Source: Natronomonas gomsonensis (GTDB lineage Archaea > Halobacteriota > Halobacteria > Halobacteriales > Haloarculaceae). From it: a stretch of DNA of 64,000 nt. A program made the position numbers and the translations under genes. Every line of letters starts with the position of its first letter. Positions within the stretch are counted from its first letter, which is position 1. Under the pieces are notes generated by a model. It had not been told where the DNA came from and did no database searches. It saw only the letters and a program-made list of their open reading frames with translations. Positions 1 to 8,813 of the stretch are shown here, in pieces. The stretch is from NCBI RefSeq assembly GCF_024300825.1, contig NZ_CP101323.1, forward strand, positions 2,976,001-3,040,000, given 5' to 3'.

Positions 1-3000
1 CCCTCCTTGAGTGCCGTCTTAGCGCCGTTTTTAAGCGTCTCCTCGGTGTTGCCCTGTGGTGCCGTCACGTCGCCCGAAATCTCGTCGATGGCGTTTCGGA
101 CCGGACTGATATTGTCCATGGTCATGTTGTAGTCCTCGTTTACGTCCTCCCAGTAACACGAGAGGCCGCTCCGGTCCAACGCGTTGACCGGGTCGCTGTG
201 GGCGTACGCATAGAAGTTGTACTGTCCACCGGCTTGGAGAATCGGATCGCGTGCCGTAAACCGGCCCGTCTCCGGCTCGTAGTCCCTGAGGCCGAACCGA
301 ACCAGGCCCGTGTCCGGGTCGCGGACACCACCGCCGAAGCCGACGTGGAGTCTGAATCCGGGCGCCGAGTCGTTCTGGACGGCGCCGAAGCTGTCGCGAA
401 CGATTTCCTTCTCGACGGTGCCGTCGGTCGCGGCGACTACGCGCGGTGACCCGGCCTGATCGGTGGCCACGTAGTGCCAAGTGCCGTCGCGGTCAAACGC
501 GATGAGTCGGCCCGACGGGTCGTAGTAGTAGCGGGTTCGAGTGCCGTCCGGGTCACGGGCGACAGTCAGTTGCCACGGTCGGTTCGGGTCGCCGTACAGG
601 TACTCCGTCGTGTTCCCGCTTACCGTCCGGCCAATGAGACGCCCGTGTGCGTCGTTCGTATATGTGACCGTGGACCCACCATTGGGTGTCGCCGTGAGGA
701 GATGTCCCTTCGGTGAGTAGCTGAAGGTGTCGCTGCCGCGGCCGCTGAGAAAGCCGTCCTTGTCGTAGCTGTAGGCGACCGTGGTTCTACTGCCACTCGA
801 CTCTTTCTCGCACGCTTTCAGGCGGTCCCCGGTACGGTACGTCGCGTCCAACGTCGCGGGCCCGAGCGTTCGCGAGACGCGGTTGCCGTTCGCGTCGTAG
901 TCGTAGGACTCGTCGGGACCGTGCCCGAGGGTACGACCGGCGAGTCGCCCGGCCTCGTCGTAGGAGAACGTCTCCGTCGTCAACTGACTGCCGTCGACGG
1001 TCTCGGTCCGTGTTTCGATTCGACCGGCGTCGTCGTAGGTGTAATCTGCGGCGTAGATCGCCGTCCCACCGACCTCGTGTGTCCGCGTATCGACTCGACC
1101 GCGACTGTCGTAGGTGATCGTGATCGTCAGCGTGCCGTCGGTGATCGTCGTGGGAGCACCATCGGGACCGTCTCTGGTCAGGGTGAACGGGCCGTACTCT
1201 GTCGTCAGGCCGTCGTCGTCGTGGCTCAGCGAGTGCGTCTGGGAGCTACCGACGTCCTCCGGGAACGTGATCCCCGTGACGAAGCCGTCGTCGTCGTGGC
1301 TGTACTCGAACCGACCGGAGACGGCTCCGCCGTACTCCAGTCCCGTCGTGGCCATGCCGTCGCGGTCGAACGAGACCGTCTGGTCCGTGCCGCCATCGGG
1401 CGACCAGGTCAGCGTGTCCACGCGACCGGCGGCGTTCCAGTCGTAGGATACAGAGGGCAGTCCCGACCCGCTCGCCCCGGGGGTAGTGCCCGTGCGACGG
1501 CCGCCGGTGTCGTAGCTGTTCGTCATCGTCCGACCGCTCGCTGGGTCGAGGTCGGTCAGCAGGCCGTCGCCGTCGTAGCTCATCGAGACGCCCTCGCCGT
1601 CGGGCAGCTCCGGCGGCTCGTACCCCGTGAGGCGACCGGCGGCGTCGTGGCTGAACCGGTGGACGTCGCCGTTCGGACGCTCGAACTCGGTGAGGTTGCC
1701 AGCATCGTCGTACTCGAAGGCCTCCGTCGCGGCATCGGCGCTTCCGGCAGCCGTCGTGGCAGTCTGGATACGACCCAGCACGTCGCGGTCGAACTCGACC
1801 CGACGGCCGGTCTCGTCCTCGGCAGCCTCGAGGTAGCCGTTGGTGTCGTACTCGAATTTGAACACCGTCCCCGCCTGTTTGCGCTCGCTGATTCGACCGT
1901 TGCCGTTGCGCTCTATCGACACCGGATCGACGCCGTCGGCCGACAACTCCGACACGTCGCCGTTGTCATCGAGCGTCAGGACAGTGGACCGACCCTCAGG
2001 GGTCGTAATCGAGTACTCGTTTGTGGCGGCCTCGAACGTTCGATCGAACGTCCGACCGTTGATCGTCACCGTTTCGGTGAGCGAGTCGAGGCTGAGGGAG
2101 TCGCTGTCGTCCGCGAGCGAGACGGTACGGTCGGTCTTGGTGACCGTCTCGCGACCACTTGGAGAGACCTCGACCGCTTTCTCGGTCACCGGAGCGGCCA
2201 TCCCGAAGCGGGGGTCAGGACCCTGAGACAGTGTCCGCGACCCCCCGTCGCGGCGTGTCACTTTCCACTGTTCGCCAGTCGTGAGTCGGGTACTGCTCGA
2301 GGTCCCCCCGCAACACTCCGTCGTGAACAGTCGGTCTCCGTCGTCCCACTCGCTGGTGTGGGTAACCTCGCGCATCTCGGGAGAGATCCGCTTGATCCTG
2401 GCTCCGTCGCTGATCGTAGAGCGGACGAAACTCGTCGTGGCACCGGTCGGGTCGGTCCGGTCGGTCAACCGTCCGGCCTTCCCGTACGAGAACGTGTTCT
2501 CGTTGTCCGCGGGGTCCTCGGCTCGAGTCAGCAGTCCTAGTTCCGTGAAATCGAGCGCGATCTGGCGTCCGTCGGGAAGCGTGACCGTCGAGAGGTAGCC
2601 GTTGGCGTCCGTCTCGAACGTCGTCCGCTGGCCGGTGGGTGACTCAATGGCCGCGAGGCGCCCGTCGGCGGTTCGCTCGACCGTCGTCTCGTTCCCGTAC
2701 GCGTCGACGAACGCTTCCACGCGCCCCTCGTCGTCGTAGCCAAGATCCCACAACGTCCCCCCTGTCAACGTGTTCACCGTTTCCTCGTGGCGCTCTGGGA
2801 TCCGTGCTGCAATCCGCCCGTCCGGATTCGGAAAGAGGCCGCTATCGTCGACGGCGAACCGGACGCGGGCGAGGGCGCCCAGGTCTCCGGTCGTCGTGAG
2901 GACGAACGTCCCGTCGGGGGCCACCGCGACGTCAGTGTCGTCGAGTTGGCCGAAGCCACCTGCCGCCGGATCCCCGCTTTCGAGCGGATCGTCTTGGCTG

Positions 3001-4556
3001 TCGCCGGTGCCGAACAGCCGACGAACGGTCCCGTCGGGGGCCACCCGCTGGACGACTTCTGTTGAGAGGTCGGCCACGAGAAGGTTCCCGACCTCGTCGA
3101 CGGCGAGATCACAGATGTGCCCGAACCCCGCGTCTCTGGCCTCGGTCCCGTCGACTGCGGGCGAGGAGACGGTGTCGTCTATGTCGCCGGTGACCAGTCG
3201 GAGAACCCCGTCGGATTCGACGCTCAAGACGTTGTAGTAGGCACCGATCCCGTCGGTGTCGTTGGCGACGTACACCGTTCCCTCGCCGTCGACGGCCAGG
3301 CTATCGATGTTCTGAAACTCCACGTCGGTCGGAGCAGTGTCGAAGGTCCCGTCGTTTTTCGGCCCGATGGAAACGTTCAGACTCGAATCGACCGGGGCAC
3401 CGGCGACGGGTTCGATCTTGCCGTTCTGGGTAACCCGGCGGACGGCCTGTCCCTCGTATCCGTCGAACCCGTCGAACGCATCGACGAAGTAGACGCTCCC
3501 CTCGGGGCCGACCCCGACATCTATCGGACGGATCGCCGTCTCGGTCGCCTCACCCATGTCCTCGTTCGCTCCGATGTCGTTGAAGTTCAGGTCGCTGTTG
3601 GTCGGCTTGGTTCCGTCGCCCGCGATACGCGTGACCGATCCGCTGTCGGGGTCGATGCGAAACACCGCGTAGGCCGCCGGATCGGCGGCGTATATCGACC
3701 CGGACGGGCCCACGGCGATCCGTCGGATCTCCTCTATCGGGTCGCGGCTGTCGACGACTGTCGAGACGAACGAACTGTCCTCGGTGACCGTGGTCGAGGG
3801 GTCGGTCGTCTTCTCGAGCGCGTAGGTCCGATCGACCGCGAACACCGTACTGAAGTCGCCGATGTACAGTGTCCCGTCCGGCCCGAACGCCATCGAATCC
3901 CTGTTGAAGCCGCTGGCGATTTCCGGCGCCGCGTCCGAGAACACGTTCTCGACGACACCACTCACTCCCCCCTGTCCCTGCTCGTCGACCCAGACCGGGT
4001 CGCGCTGGAGGGTCGCCGTCCAGCCGCCGAACCCGAGCTCCGTGGGTCGATCGTAGCGGAGTTCCACCTGATAGGTCCGCCAGACCGTTATCGGCTCGCG
4101 GCCCTCTCCGTAGGTCACTTCGAGCGACCCTCGTCGCCCGAAGCTTTGACGCAGACCTTCTCCCGCACCACCACCGCCCCCTGGTTGAACGCCAGCAGGG
4201 GTGGGATCCGAGTACACGGGCGTGTACTGGGCCCCGACGCGAACGGTCGCCCACTCCGATCCCTGAACCGGACGCCCCTGTCCGTCCTCGCCGTTCCACT
4301 GGAAGATGTAGGAGCGTTCGGTCGAATCCAACTCGACCTCGTGGTGTTGTCCGGCGACGTCTATCTGCACGACGTGGCCGAGCAGCCCTGACGATAACGG
4401 GTTCAGACCGACGTCGATCGTCGCGTCACGGATGTTGCCTTGCTGTCGCATGCTCCGGTATTCGAGATTCAGGTCGGTACCGGGAATGCGGAGCCTCGCG
4501 TTCGTCGCTAGATTCTGTGCGTCCGTCGAAACCGATAGTGGGGTGTTCCTCGTCAT
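1..4556 (-). CDS. Giant RHS/YD-repeat protein with NHL-type propeller, C-terminus beyond window
   Basis: Open reading frame of about 1518 visible codons on the minus strand; it begins at ATG 4556 and runs off the left edge. Residues 1-120 are an RHS-type N-terminal segment without signal peptide. About 200-560 are NHL-like repeats (motifs such as DGTLYIGD, GSIYAADP, GTVYVAND) expected to form a beta-propeller. About 590-1400 are many YD repeats (YDANGNRVSR, YDEAGRLAGR), and about 1418-1460 the conserved RHS core (GLVRFGLRDYEPETGRF, then DPVNALDRSGL). After the core a new sequence starts, as in polymorphic toxins where the variable C-terminus is the effector; it is cut by the window, so the effector is unknown. 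Only 11 nt separate it from the lipoprotein gene ahead, and the two probably form one functional protein. Confidence 0.9.
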   Translation of the reverse strand, partial: MTRNTPLSVSTDAQNLATNARLRIPGTDLNLEYRSMRQQGNIRDATIDVGLNPLSSGLLGHVVQIDVAGQHHEVELDSTERSYIFQWNGEDGQGRPVQGSEWATVRVGAQYTPVYSDPTPAGVQPGGGGGAGEGLRQSFGRRGSLEVTYGEGREPITVWRTYQVELRYDRPTELGFGGWTATLQRDPVWVDEQGQGGVSGVVENVFSDAAPEIASGFNRDSMAFGPDGTLYIGDFSTVFAVDRTYALEKTTDPSTTVTEDSSFVSTVVDSRDPIEEIRRIAVGPSGSIYAADPAAYAVFRIDPDSGSVTRIAGDGTKPTNSDLNFNDIGANEDMGEATETAIRPIDVGVGPEGSVYFVDAFDGFDGYEGQAVRRVTQNGKIEPVAGAPVDSSLNVSIGPKNDGTFDTAPTDVEFQNIDSLAVDGEGTVYVANDTDGIGAYYNVLSVESDGVLRLVTGDIDDTVSSPAVDGTEARDAGFGHICDLAVDEVGNLLVADLSTEVVQRVAPDGTVRRLFGTGDSQDDPLESGDPAAGGFGQLDDTDVAVAPDGTFVLTTTGDLGALARVRFAVDDSGLFPNPDGRIAARIPERHEETVNTLTGGTLWDLGYDDEGRVEAFVDAYGNETTVERTADGRLAAIESPTGQRTTFETDANGYLSTVTLPDGRQIALDFTELGLLTRAEDPADNENTFSYGKAGRLTDRTDPTGATTSFVRSTISDGARIKRISPEMREVTHTSEWDDGDRLFTTECCGGTSSSTRLTTGEQWKVTRRDGGSRTLSQGPDPRFGMAAPVTEKAVEVSPSGRETVTKTDRTVSLADDSDSLSLDSLTETVTINGRTFDRTFEAATNEYSITTPEGRSTVLTLDDNGDVSELSADGVDPVSIERNGNGRISERKQAGTVFKFEYDTNGYLEAAEDETGRRVEFDRDVLGRIQTATTAAGSADAATEAFEYDDAGNLTEFERPNGDVHRFSHDAAGRLTGYEPPELPDGEGVSMSYDGDGLLTDLDPASGRTMTNSYDTGGRRTGTTPGASGSGLPSVSYDWNAAGRVDTLTWSPDGGTDQTVSFDRDGMATTGLEYGGAVSGRFEYSHDDDGFVTGITFPEDVGSSQTHSLSHDDDGLTTEYGPFTLTRDGPDGAPTTITDGTLTITITYDSRGRVDTRTHEVGGTAIYAADYTYDDAGRIETRTETVDGSQLTTETFSYDEAGRLAGRTLGHGPDESYDYDANGNRVSRTLGPATLDATYRTGDRLKACEKESSGSRTTVAYSYDKDGFLSGRGSDTFSYSPKGHLLTATPNGGSTVTYTNDAHGRLIGRTVSGNTTEYLYGDPNRPWQLTVARDPDGTRTRYYYDPSGRLIAFDRDGTWHYVATDQAGSPRVVAATDGTVEKEIVRDSFGAVQNDSAPGFRLHVGFGGGVRDPDTGLVRFGLRDYEPETGRFTARDPILQAGGQYNFYAYAHSDPVNALDRSGLSCYWEDVNEDYNMTMDNISPVRNAIDEISGDVTAPQGNTEETLKNGAKTALKE

Positions 4557-4567
4557 CGTTGTCACTC

Positions 4568-6514
4568 TCAGCAGGGGTCCGGATCCTCGGGTTCGTCACG
4601 CCGCTCCCGTTCCGGTGGGAAAACGGCGCTTTCGGGTGGTCTAACGGGCCAGTTGCAGTCCCACGGCGTGAAATGGGGCAACGGTGTCCGCCACAGTTCG
4701 TCACCCACCTCGTACAGGTCGGCCAGTGTTTCGCGCTCGGCGTCGCCGACGCCCAGATCCGAGAGGGTCTGCTCGTCGGCCGCGGTGTCGCTCCCGTCGA
4801 TGTCGAGGTCGGCTTTGCCGTCGGAGATCCCGAGGATCTTCACGACCAGGCCGTTGTTGGAAGGCACCCAGTTCGCCGCATCGGCATCGTAGGACCCGGT
4901 CGGTACGGGTGCTCCCACCGGAAAGTCGAGGAAGTTGTCCAGGTAGAAGACGACGTCCGTGTCGAACTGCAGGTCCCCCGCCGACCCGGAGCCGATGAAC
5001 CCACCGCCGGAGGAACCGCCCGACCCGGATGCCTCCTCGTCGACGAAAAACTCCGATGCGTAGGTGTAGCCGACTTGGCGCGGGAGTCCTCCCGGCATCG
5101 ACTCCGGCCCCAGATCGCCGACGGTGTACTCAGCGGTCCGGACGGTCAACGACTCCGGCGCCGTGCCGTCGGCCGTCCACTGGGCTGCGGTCCCTTCCGG
5201 GACGAAGACGACGGCCGTCCTGGTGCCATCATCGTCCGAGACCTTACCGCTCTCGACAACCTGAGGTTCGTTAGCATCGTTTTCGATTTCGGTCCCCTCG
5301 CCGTCCGGTTCGACCAGCGCGACATCGTCCATAGCCGTCTCCTGGTTCCAGTTCAGATTGACCGAACGCTGGGCAGGGAGGTAGCCGTCCTTCTCGAAGC
5401 GAACCGTCTCGCGCCCGCCGCCGTTGAGCGCCATATCCCACTCGCCATCCTCGCGGGTGTAGGTGTATCCGAACTCCGGTCGGTCTTTAATCGAGACCTT
5501 CACCCCCGACAGTGGCGATCCGTCGCGGTTCAAAACCGTCCCTGTGAGGGTACTCACCCGTTTTCCCTCGATTTTCGCTGGGTCCGCATCTCGCTGAACT
5601 GGTTCGGATCCCTGATAGAGGAACGCAGCGCGGTCGGCGGTCGAACTCGTCGTCGTGAGGTCTGGTTCCGGCGGGTCTGGCTCTCGCAGGTCCGGCTCTG
5701 AGTCACCCGGCGAGGGCGTCGGTGTCGGCGTCTCAGTCGGTGTTTCGGTTGGTGTCGGCGTCTCAGTCGGTGTTTCGGTTGGTGTCGGCGTCTCAGTCGG
5801 GGTCGGTGTTGACGAGTCGTCGCTATCGTCTCCTCCCCCACCACTCCAGCCGCCACCGGCATCCACTTGGTTGCCGTCAGATGACTGGCTCGACGATTCC
5901 TCTGTCGGTGTTGCAGTCGTAGTGTCGGTGGGGCTTGCTGTCTCAGTCGCAGTATCGGTTGGGACTGACGTTTCAGTTGCAGTGTTAGTGGGGCGTGAAG
6001 TCGCAGTCGGGGTATCTGTCTCCTCAGGAGAGGATGTCACACCCGGCGTATCCGTTGCCGTCCCCGGTGTCGCCGTCTCATCACCCCATCCAGGAATGCC
6101 GGAGCAGCCAGCAACAACAGTAGCTAGAGCCGTCGCCGCTGCCGGGACAGCGCGCCGACTCGTGTCGTTCGTTTCAACCACGAGGTCCGGTCCGTCAACT
6201 GCGGCGCGTACCGTGACCTGCTCGGCAGCGAGGAGACGGTGGTCGTCGAAGACGCGGCAATAGACCGTCGAGTCGTCTAACCCCATCGGTACATCCACGC
6301 GAAAGGTGCCGTCAGGACGCGCCGTCGACAGCGCGAGGAGATCCTCCGTTAGCCGGCCGAATAGTCGGTCCGGGAGCGATTCGAGCATCGAAGCGGGGAC
6401 GTGGGCCGGCACTGGGTCCGGAATTCCATCGGCACGCCACACCTCGATTGTCATCGCTCCATTTGCATCCGGGTCCGTCCCGTGTATTACTCCAGCAACC
6501 ACGTCCGATGACAT
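4568..6514 (-). CDS. Threonine/proline-rich Tat-lipobox protein, N-terminal partner of the RHS protein
   Basis: Taken from ATG 6514, giving 648 residues. An N-terminal beta-rich domain of about 110 residues is followed by a twin-arginine signal with lipobox (RRAVP ... VVAGC), a long Thr/Pro/Glu linker, a carboxypeptidase-regulatory-like domain (VLNRDGSPLSGVKVSIKD), and a C-terminal region ending HFTPWDCNWP and DPDPC. The lipobox lies inside the frame; a GTG at 6181 would place it at the extreme N-terminus as a normal exported lipoprotein. The C-terminal half resembles the region preceding the RHS part in bacterial single-chain RHS proteins (from memory of the family). The next gene restarts 11 nt later in another frame, so this may be one ancestral gene split in two. 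The product is likely membrane-anchored and external. Confidence 0.75.
   Translation of the reverse strand: MSSDVVAGVIHGTDPDANGAMTIEVWRADGIPDPVPAHVPASMLESLPDRLFGRLTEDLLALSTARPDGTFRVDVPMGLDDSTVYCRVFDDHRLLAAEQVTVRAAVDGPDLVVETNDTSRRAVPAAATALATVVAGCSGIPGWGDETATPGTATDTPGVTSSPEETDTPTATSRPTNTATETSVPTDTATETASPTDTTTATPTEESSSQSSDGNQVDAGGGWSGGGGDDSDDSSTPTPTETPTPTETPTETPTPTETPTETPTPTPSPGDSEPDLREPDPPEPDLTTTSSTADRAAFLYQGSEPVQRDADPAKIEGKRVSTLTGTVLNRDGSPLSGVKVSIKDRPEFGYTYTREDGEWDMALNGGGRETVRFEKDGYLPAQRSVNLNWNQETAMDDVALVEPDGEGTEIENDANEPQVVESGKVSDDDGTRTAVVFVPEGTAAQWTADGTAPESLTVRTAEYTVGDLGPESMPGGLPRQVGYTYASEFFVDEEASGSGGSSGGGFIGSGSAGDLQFDTDVVFYLDNFLDFPVGAPVPTGSYDADAANWVPSNNGLVVKILGISDGKADLDIDGSDTAADEQTLSDLGVGDAERETLADLYEVGDELWRTPLPHFTPWDCNWPVRPPESAVFPPERERRDEPEDPDPC
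5710..6010 (-). repeat. Low-complexity Thr/Pro/Glu linker repeats
   Basis: Imperfect direct DNA repeats, including two near-identical units of about 33 bp around 5728-5795, encode TPTETPTPTE-type residues. They form the stalk between the lipobox and the folded domains of the lipoprotein. Such linkers are common in haloarchaeal surface proteins and probably vary in length by slippage. Confidence 0.8.
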
Positions 6515-6632
6515 TGTGGCAGACCGTAGCGATAGGAGTGTCAAAGAAGTAGACGCTACCAGCGTAGTGACGACGTTGGTGGGTTCGACGGCGGTGGCAT
6601 CCCCGGATATCACCGTTAGACACAACTTGTTT

Positions 6633-7280
6633 TCAAACGACCGGCTCAAGTGATTTCATCGAGAAGTCCGACTTCGAGCAGTACCGTTCTGCGAGATCCA
6701 TCAACGCTCGCGTCCGACGGATATCGGCGACGTTGTGTGTGATGAGTGGTTCAAATGTACTTTCCTCCCACGCTGTGACGGCCTCACTGCTATCGGCGAA
6801 TGGATCAAGCTCGTTCATCCCTGCCCCAATAAGTTCTCCATAGACGCCATTCAGTGTATTTTCGCTGGTATTGAACCGTTTCTCGAAGACATCCATCACA
6901 TCGACATACGGCAGCGTGCCAAAGGGCCACTCAAGGCTGTGTGTACAGAGCCGAGTCCGAAGAAACGGCAAATCGAATCCACCATTCCACCGCTCACCGT
7001 TGTACGCGACGAGTTTCGCGTTCCGTTGGGTAAGTGTTGATGTGACGAACGTCGTGAGTTCGGTTAGTAATTCCCGTTTGCTGTCGTGGGAGGTGAGTTG
7101 CACCGCCGTCTGGAGCTTCTCGTTCAGCTGGTCTGTGAGTGTTGGCGATGGTGTTGTTCCATCCGTATTGAGAAACACTCGGGATGCGACAGCAGAGTCA
7201 AACCCAACAACGGTGAGTTGATCTCTTGTCTCGAACCCAGTCGTTTCGATGTCGAAGGCGACTGTCGATAGTTCGGTCAT
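6633..7280 (-). CDS. RNase H-like 3'-5' exonuclease, PolB/YprB type
   Basis: 215 residues. The three DEDD exonuclease motifs are visible: FDIETTGF at residues 9-16 (Exo I), AYNGERWNGGFDLPFL near 92-107 (Exo II) and HNVADIRRTRAL near 181-192 (Exo III). This is the proofreading-type nuclease fold without a polymerase domain, so it should hydrolyse single-stranded DNA or RNA from 3' ends with two metal ions. Its ATG overlaps the stop of the small gene before it, and with the RecA-like gene at 8541 forms a three-gene operon. That grouping suggests a DNA-processing role, but the substrate is unknown. Confidence 0.8.
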   Translation of the reverse strand: MTELSTVAFDIETTGFETRDQLTVVGFDSAVASRVFLNTDGTTPSPTLTDQLNEKLQTAVQLTSHDSKRELLTELTTFVTSTLTQRNAKLVAYNGERWNGGFDLPFLRTRLCTHSLEWPFGTLPYVDVMDVFEKRFNTSENTLNGVYGELIGAGMNELDPFADSSEAVTAWEESTFEPLITHNVADIRRTRALMDLAERYCSKSDFSMKSLEPVV

Positions 7281-7597
7281 TCTGAACCCCCAGCAGTATT
7301 CTCTGCGGCTGGTTGGGGCTGTGTGTCCTCGCCTTCCGCAATCTGTTGTTCAAGCTCGGCGAGGCGGTTTTCGTGGTCGTCGAGGCGGGCTTCCTGTTCG
7401 AGATCGATGCTGAGCAGCGCCGGTGCGAGGGAATTCTGGTGGTTCAACAGCCCGCTCGCGTCAGCGTGCTCGCGGGCGTACTCGAACAGCCGATCGAAGC
7501 GCGGCTGGTCGCGACGCCGTAGTGCTCGCCGAAAATCCGCCCAGCGCTCTTCGATGGCTCGGAGGGCATCTCGGTATGTTGGGTTCGTGCGTCCCAT
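7277..7597 (-). CDS. Small haloarchaeal protein between RecA-like and exonuclease genes
   Basis: 106 residues from ATG 7597 (MGRTNPTYRDALRAIEERW); an ATG 33 nt further upstream would overlap the preceding gene. The first 75 residues are helical and rich in Arg/Asp; residues 70-95 (EQEARLDDHENRLAELEQQI) form a short coiled coil; the tail is disordered. The start lies 2 nt after the stop of the RecA-like gene and the stop overlaps the exonuclease start, so the three are translationally coupled. It resembles a widespread haloarchaeal protein of unknown function. A structural or adaptor role for its two neighbours is inference. Confidence 0.75.
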   Translation of the reverse strand: MGRTNPTYRDALRAIEERWADFRRALRRRDQPRFDRLFEYAREHADASGLLNHQNSLAPALLSIDLEQEARLDDHENRLAELEQQIAEGEDTQPQPAAENTAGGSE

Positions 7598-7599
7598 CG

Positions 7600-8541
7600 T
7601 TATCGGCCTCCCGAATCGGCCGCTGTCCACGCATCAAGCATGGGGTCCGCGGTGGCCGCCACCGTCCCACCGTCAGCCGTGACGCCCGTCCCGACCCCCT
7701 CTGGAGTCGGCGTCGACACCGACGCCGTCGGTTCCACGTCGACCTGCGTGGCGCGAGCCGCGAGCAGCTGCCGCCAGTAGGCGAACGTGGTCTGATAGTA
7801 CGCGCCGTCACCGACGGGATAGACGAGCGTCTCGAAGTCCTCGCCGACGACCCGTGGCCCCATCCGGGTTTGCTCACACTCCAGGTGGTGGTCGGCGACC
7901 GTCGCGATTGATTCGGTGAATTCGTTTCGTTCGTTTCGCGTAACGAGCACCGGGATGTCGTACCCATCGGCGTAGGTTGCCAACCGAGCGAGAGTTCGAG
8001 CCTGAAGGGTTCCCGCGTGGGTTTCGCCGAGGGTATCGTCGGCGCGGTACTGGGCGTCGACGGCCGGCGCGACGATGAGGGCGGGCGTGTGGGGCGACGT
8101 GTCCTCGTCGCGACTCAGTTCCCCTCGACCGGCCGCCCTGGCGTCGGTGGTAGACATCTGGATCGACTTGTTCACCGCTGACGGGAGATCACAGACGGCG
8201 CCGTAGTGCTGGTAGGCGGTGAATCCGCGGGCGACGTGGATTCGGTTGAGCAACCGTTGTCTGGGGGCTATCTGCGTCAGCGTGGCCGTCGTCGCATGGC
8301 CGTTTGCGTCAATCCAGAAAGCGGGCCCGTCGTGCAAGAGGAGATGATCGAGTACCAATGACTGAAGGATCGGAACACCCCGATCACCGTTGACATCGAG
8401 GAGTGTGATACCGTCCTCAAGGGAGGGTAGCAGCATTCCGTCCGTCGCGGGATCGGCTTGATTAGCCAGATTCTGGTTGCGGTCAGCGCTCCGTGTTGGC
8501 TGGTCTACCGCCAATCGATTCGACGTTGAGTGTTCTCCCAT
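7600..8541 (-). CDS. RecA/RadA-fold protein lacking a recognisable Walker A
   Basis: 313 residues. The central 200 residues follow the order of RadA/RadB cores: a strand ending FWIDANG, a helix-strand unit RIHVARGFTAYQHYG, a Walker-B-like strand ALIVAPAVD, then LATYADGYDIPVLVTRNE matching the 'L..LAd..n.aVvvTNq' part of RecA-fold ATPases. No GxxxxGK[ST] is present where Walker A should be (LDVNGDRGVPILQSL), so ATP hydrolysis is doubtful. The C-terminus is Thr/Ala-rich and disordered. It is first gene of an operon with a small protein and a 3'-5' exonuclease. Assignment rests on pattern, not on a search. Confidence 0.6.
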   Translation of the reverse strand: MGEHSTSNRLAVDQPTRSADRNQNLANQADPATDGMLLPSLEDGITLLDVNGDRGVPILQSLVLDHLLLHDGPAFWIDANGHATTATLTQIAPRQRLLNRIHVARGFTAYQHYGAVCDLPSAVNKSIQMSTTDARAAGRGELSRDEDTSPHTPALIVAPAVDAQYRADDTLGETHAGTLQARTLARLATYADGYDIPVLVTRNERNEFTESIATVADHHLECEQTRMGPRVVGEDFETLVYPVGDGAYYQTTFAYWRQLLAARATQVDVEPTASVSTPTPEGVGTGVTADGGTVAATADPMLDAWTAADSGGR

Positions 8542-8697
8542 ACCCGATTAGTTGTCTACGTACCCGATAAGCCGCGGCGTGGCGCTTCCGCGTTTCAAGA
8601 AACTCGATGTGATCTCCTCCAATCCCGGTACAGTCCCGAGTAGTCTCCGTTTGGATCCTGTTTCCGAGAATAGTTCCTGAATCCAGCGTTCTCCGTG

Positions 8698-8739
8698 TTA
8701 ACCAACATCCGGCCGTATTGGCGGCGGCGTGTTGGTTAA
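8698..8739. repeat. Paired inverted repeat TTAACCAACA / TGTTGGTTAA
   Basis: Perfect 10-bp arms at 8698-8707 and 8730-8739, with starts 32 bp apart (three helical turns). The pair lies between the divergent RecA-like cassette and the gene at 8814, a position fitting an operator. The same pair recurs at 53789, 54004 and 58507 with almost identical spacing. Confidence 0.8.
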
Positions 8740-8813
8740 ACCTCCACAGCTGTAGTCTCGAGCCTAACTGCTCGGAATGTTAATGCTCAACGCCACGTTG
8801 GAAGAGGTGCTCT

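Noticed and set aside
921-2540. Long plus-strand open frame of 539 codons opposite the RHS gene
   Set aside because: It is the antisense shadow of the YD repeats. The minus strand gives coherent RHS motifs throughout, while the plus-strand product is Arg/Val-rich with no domain.
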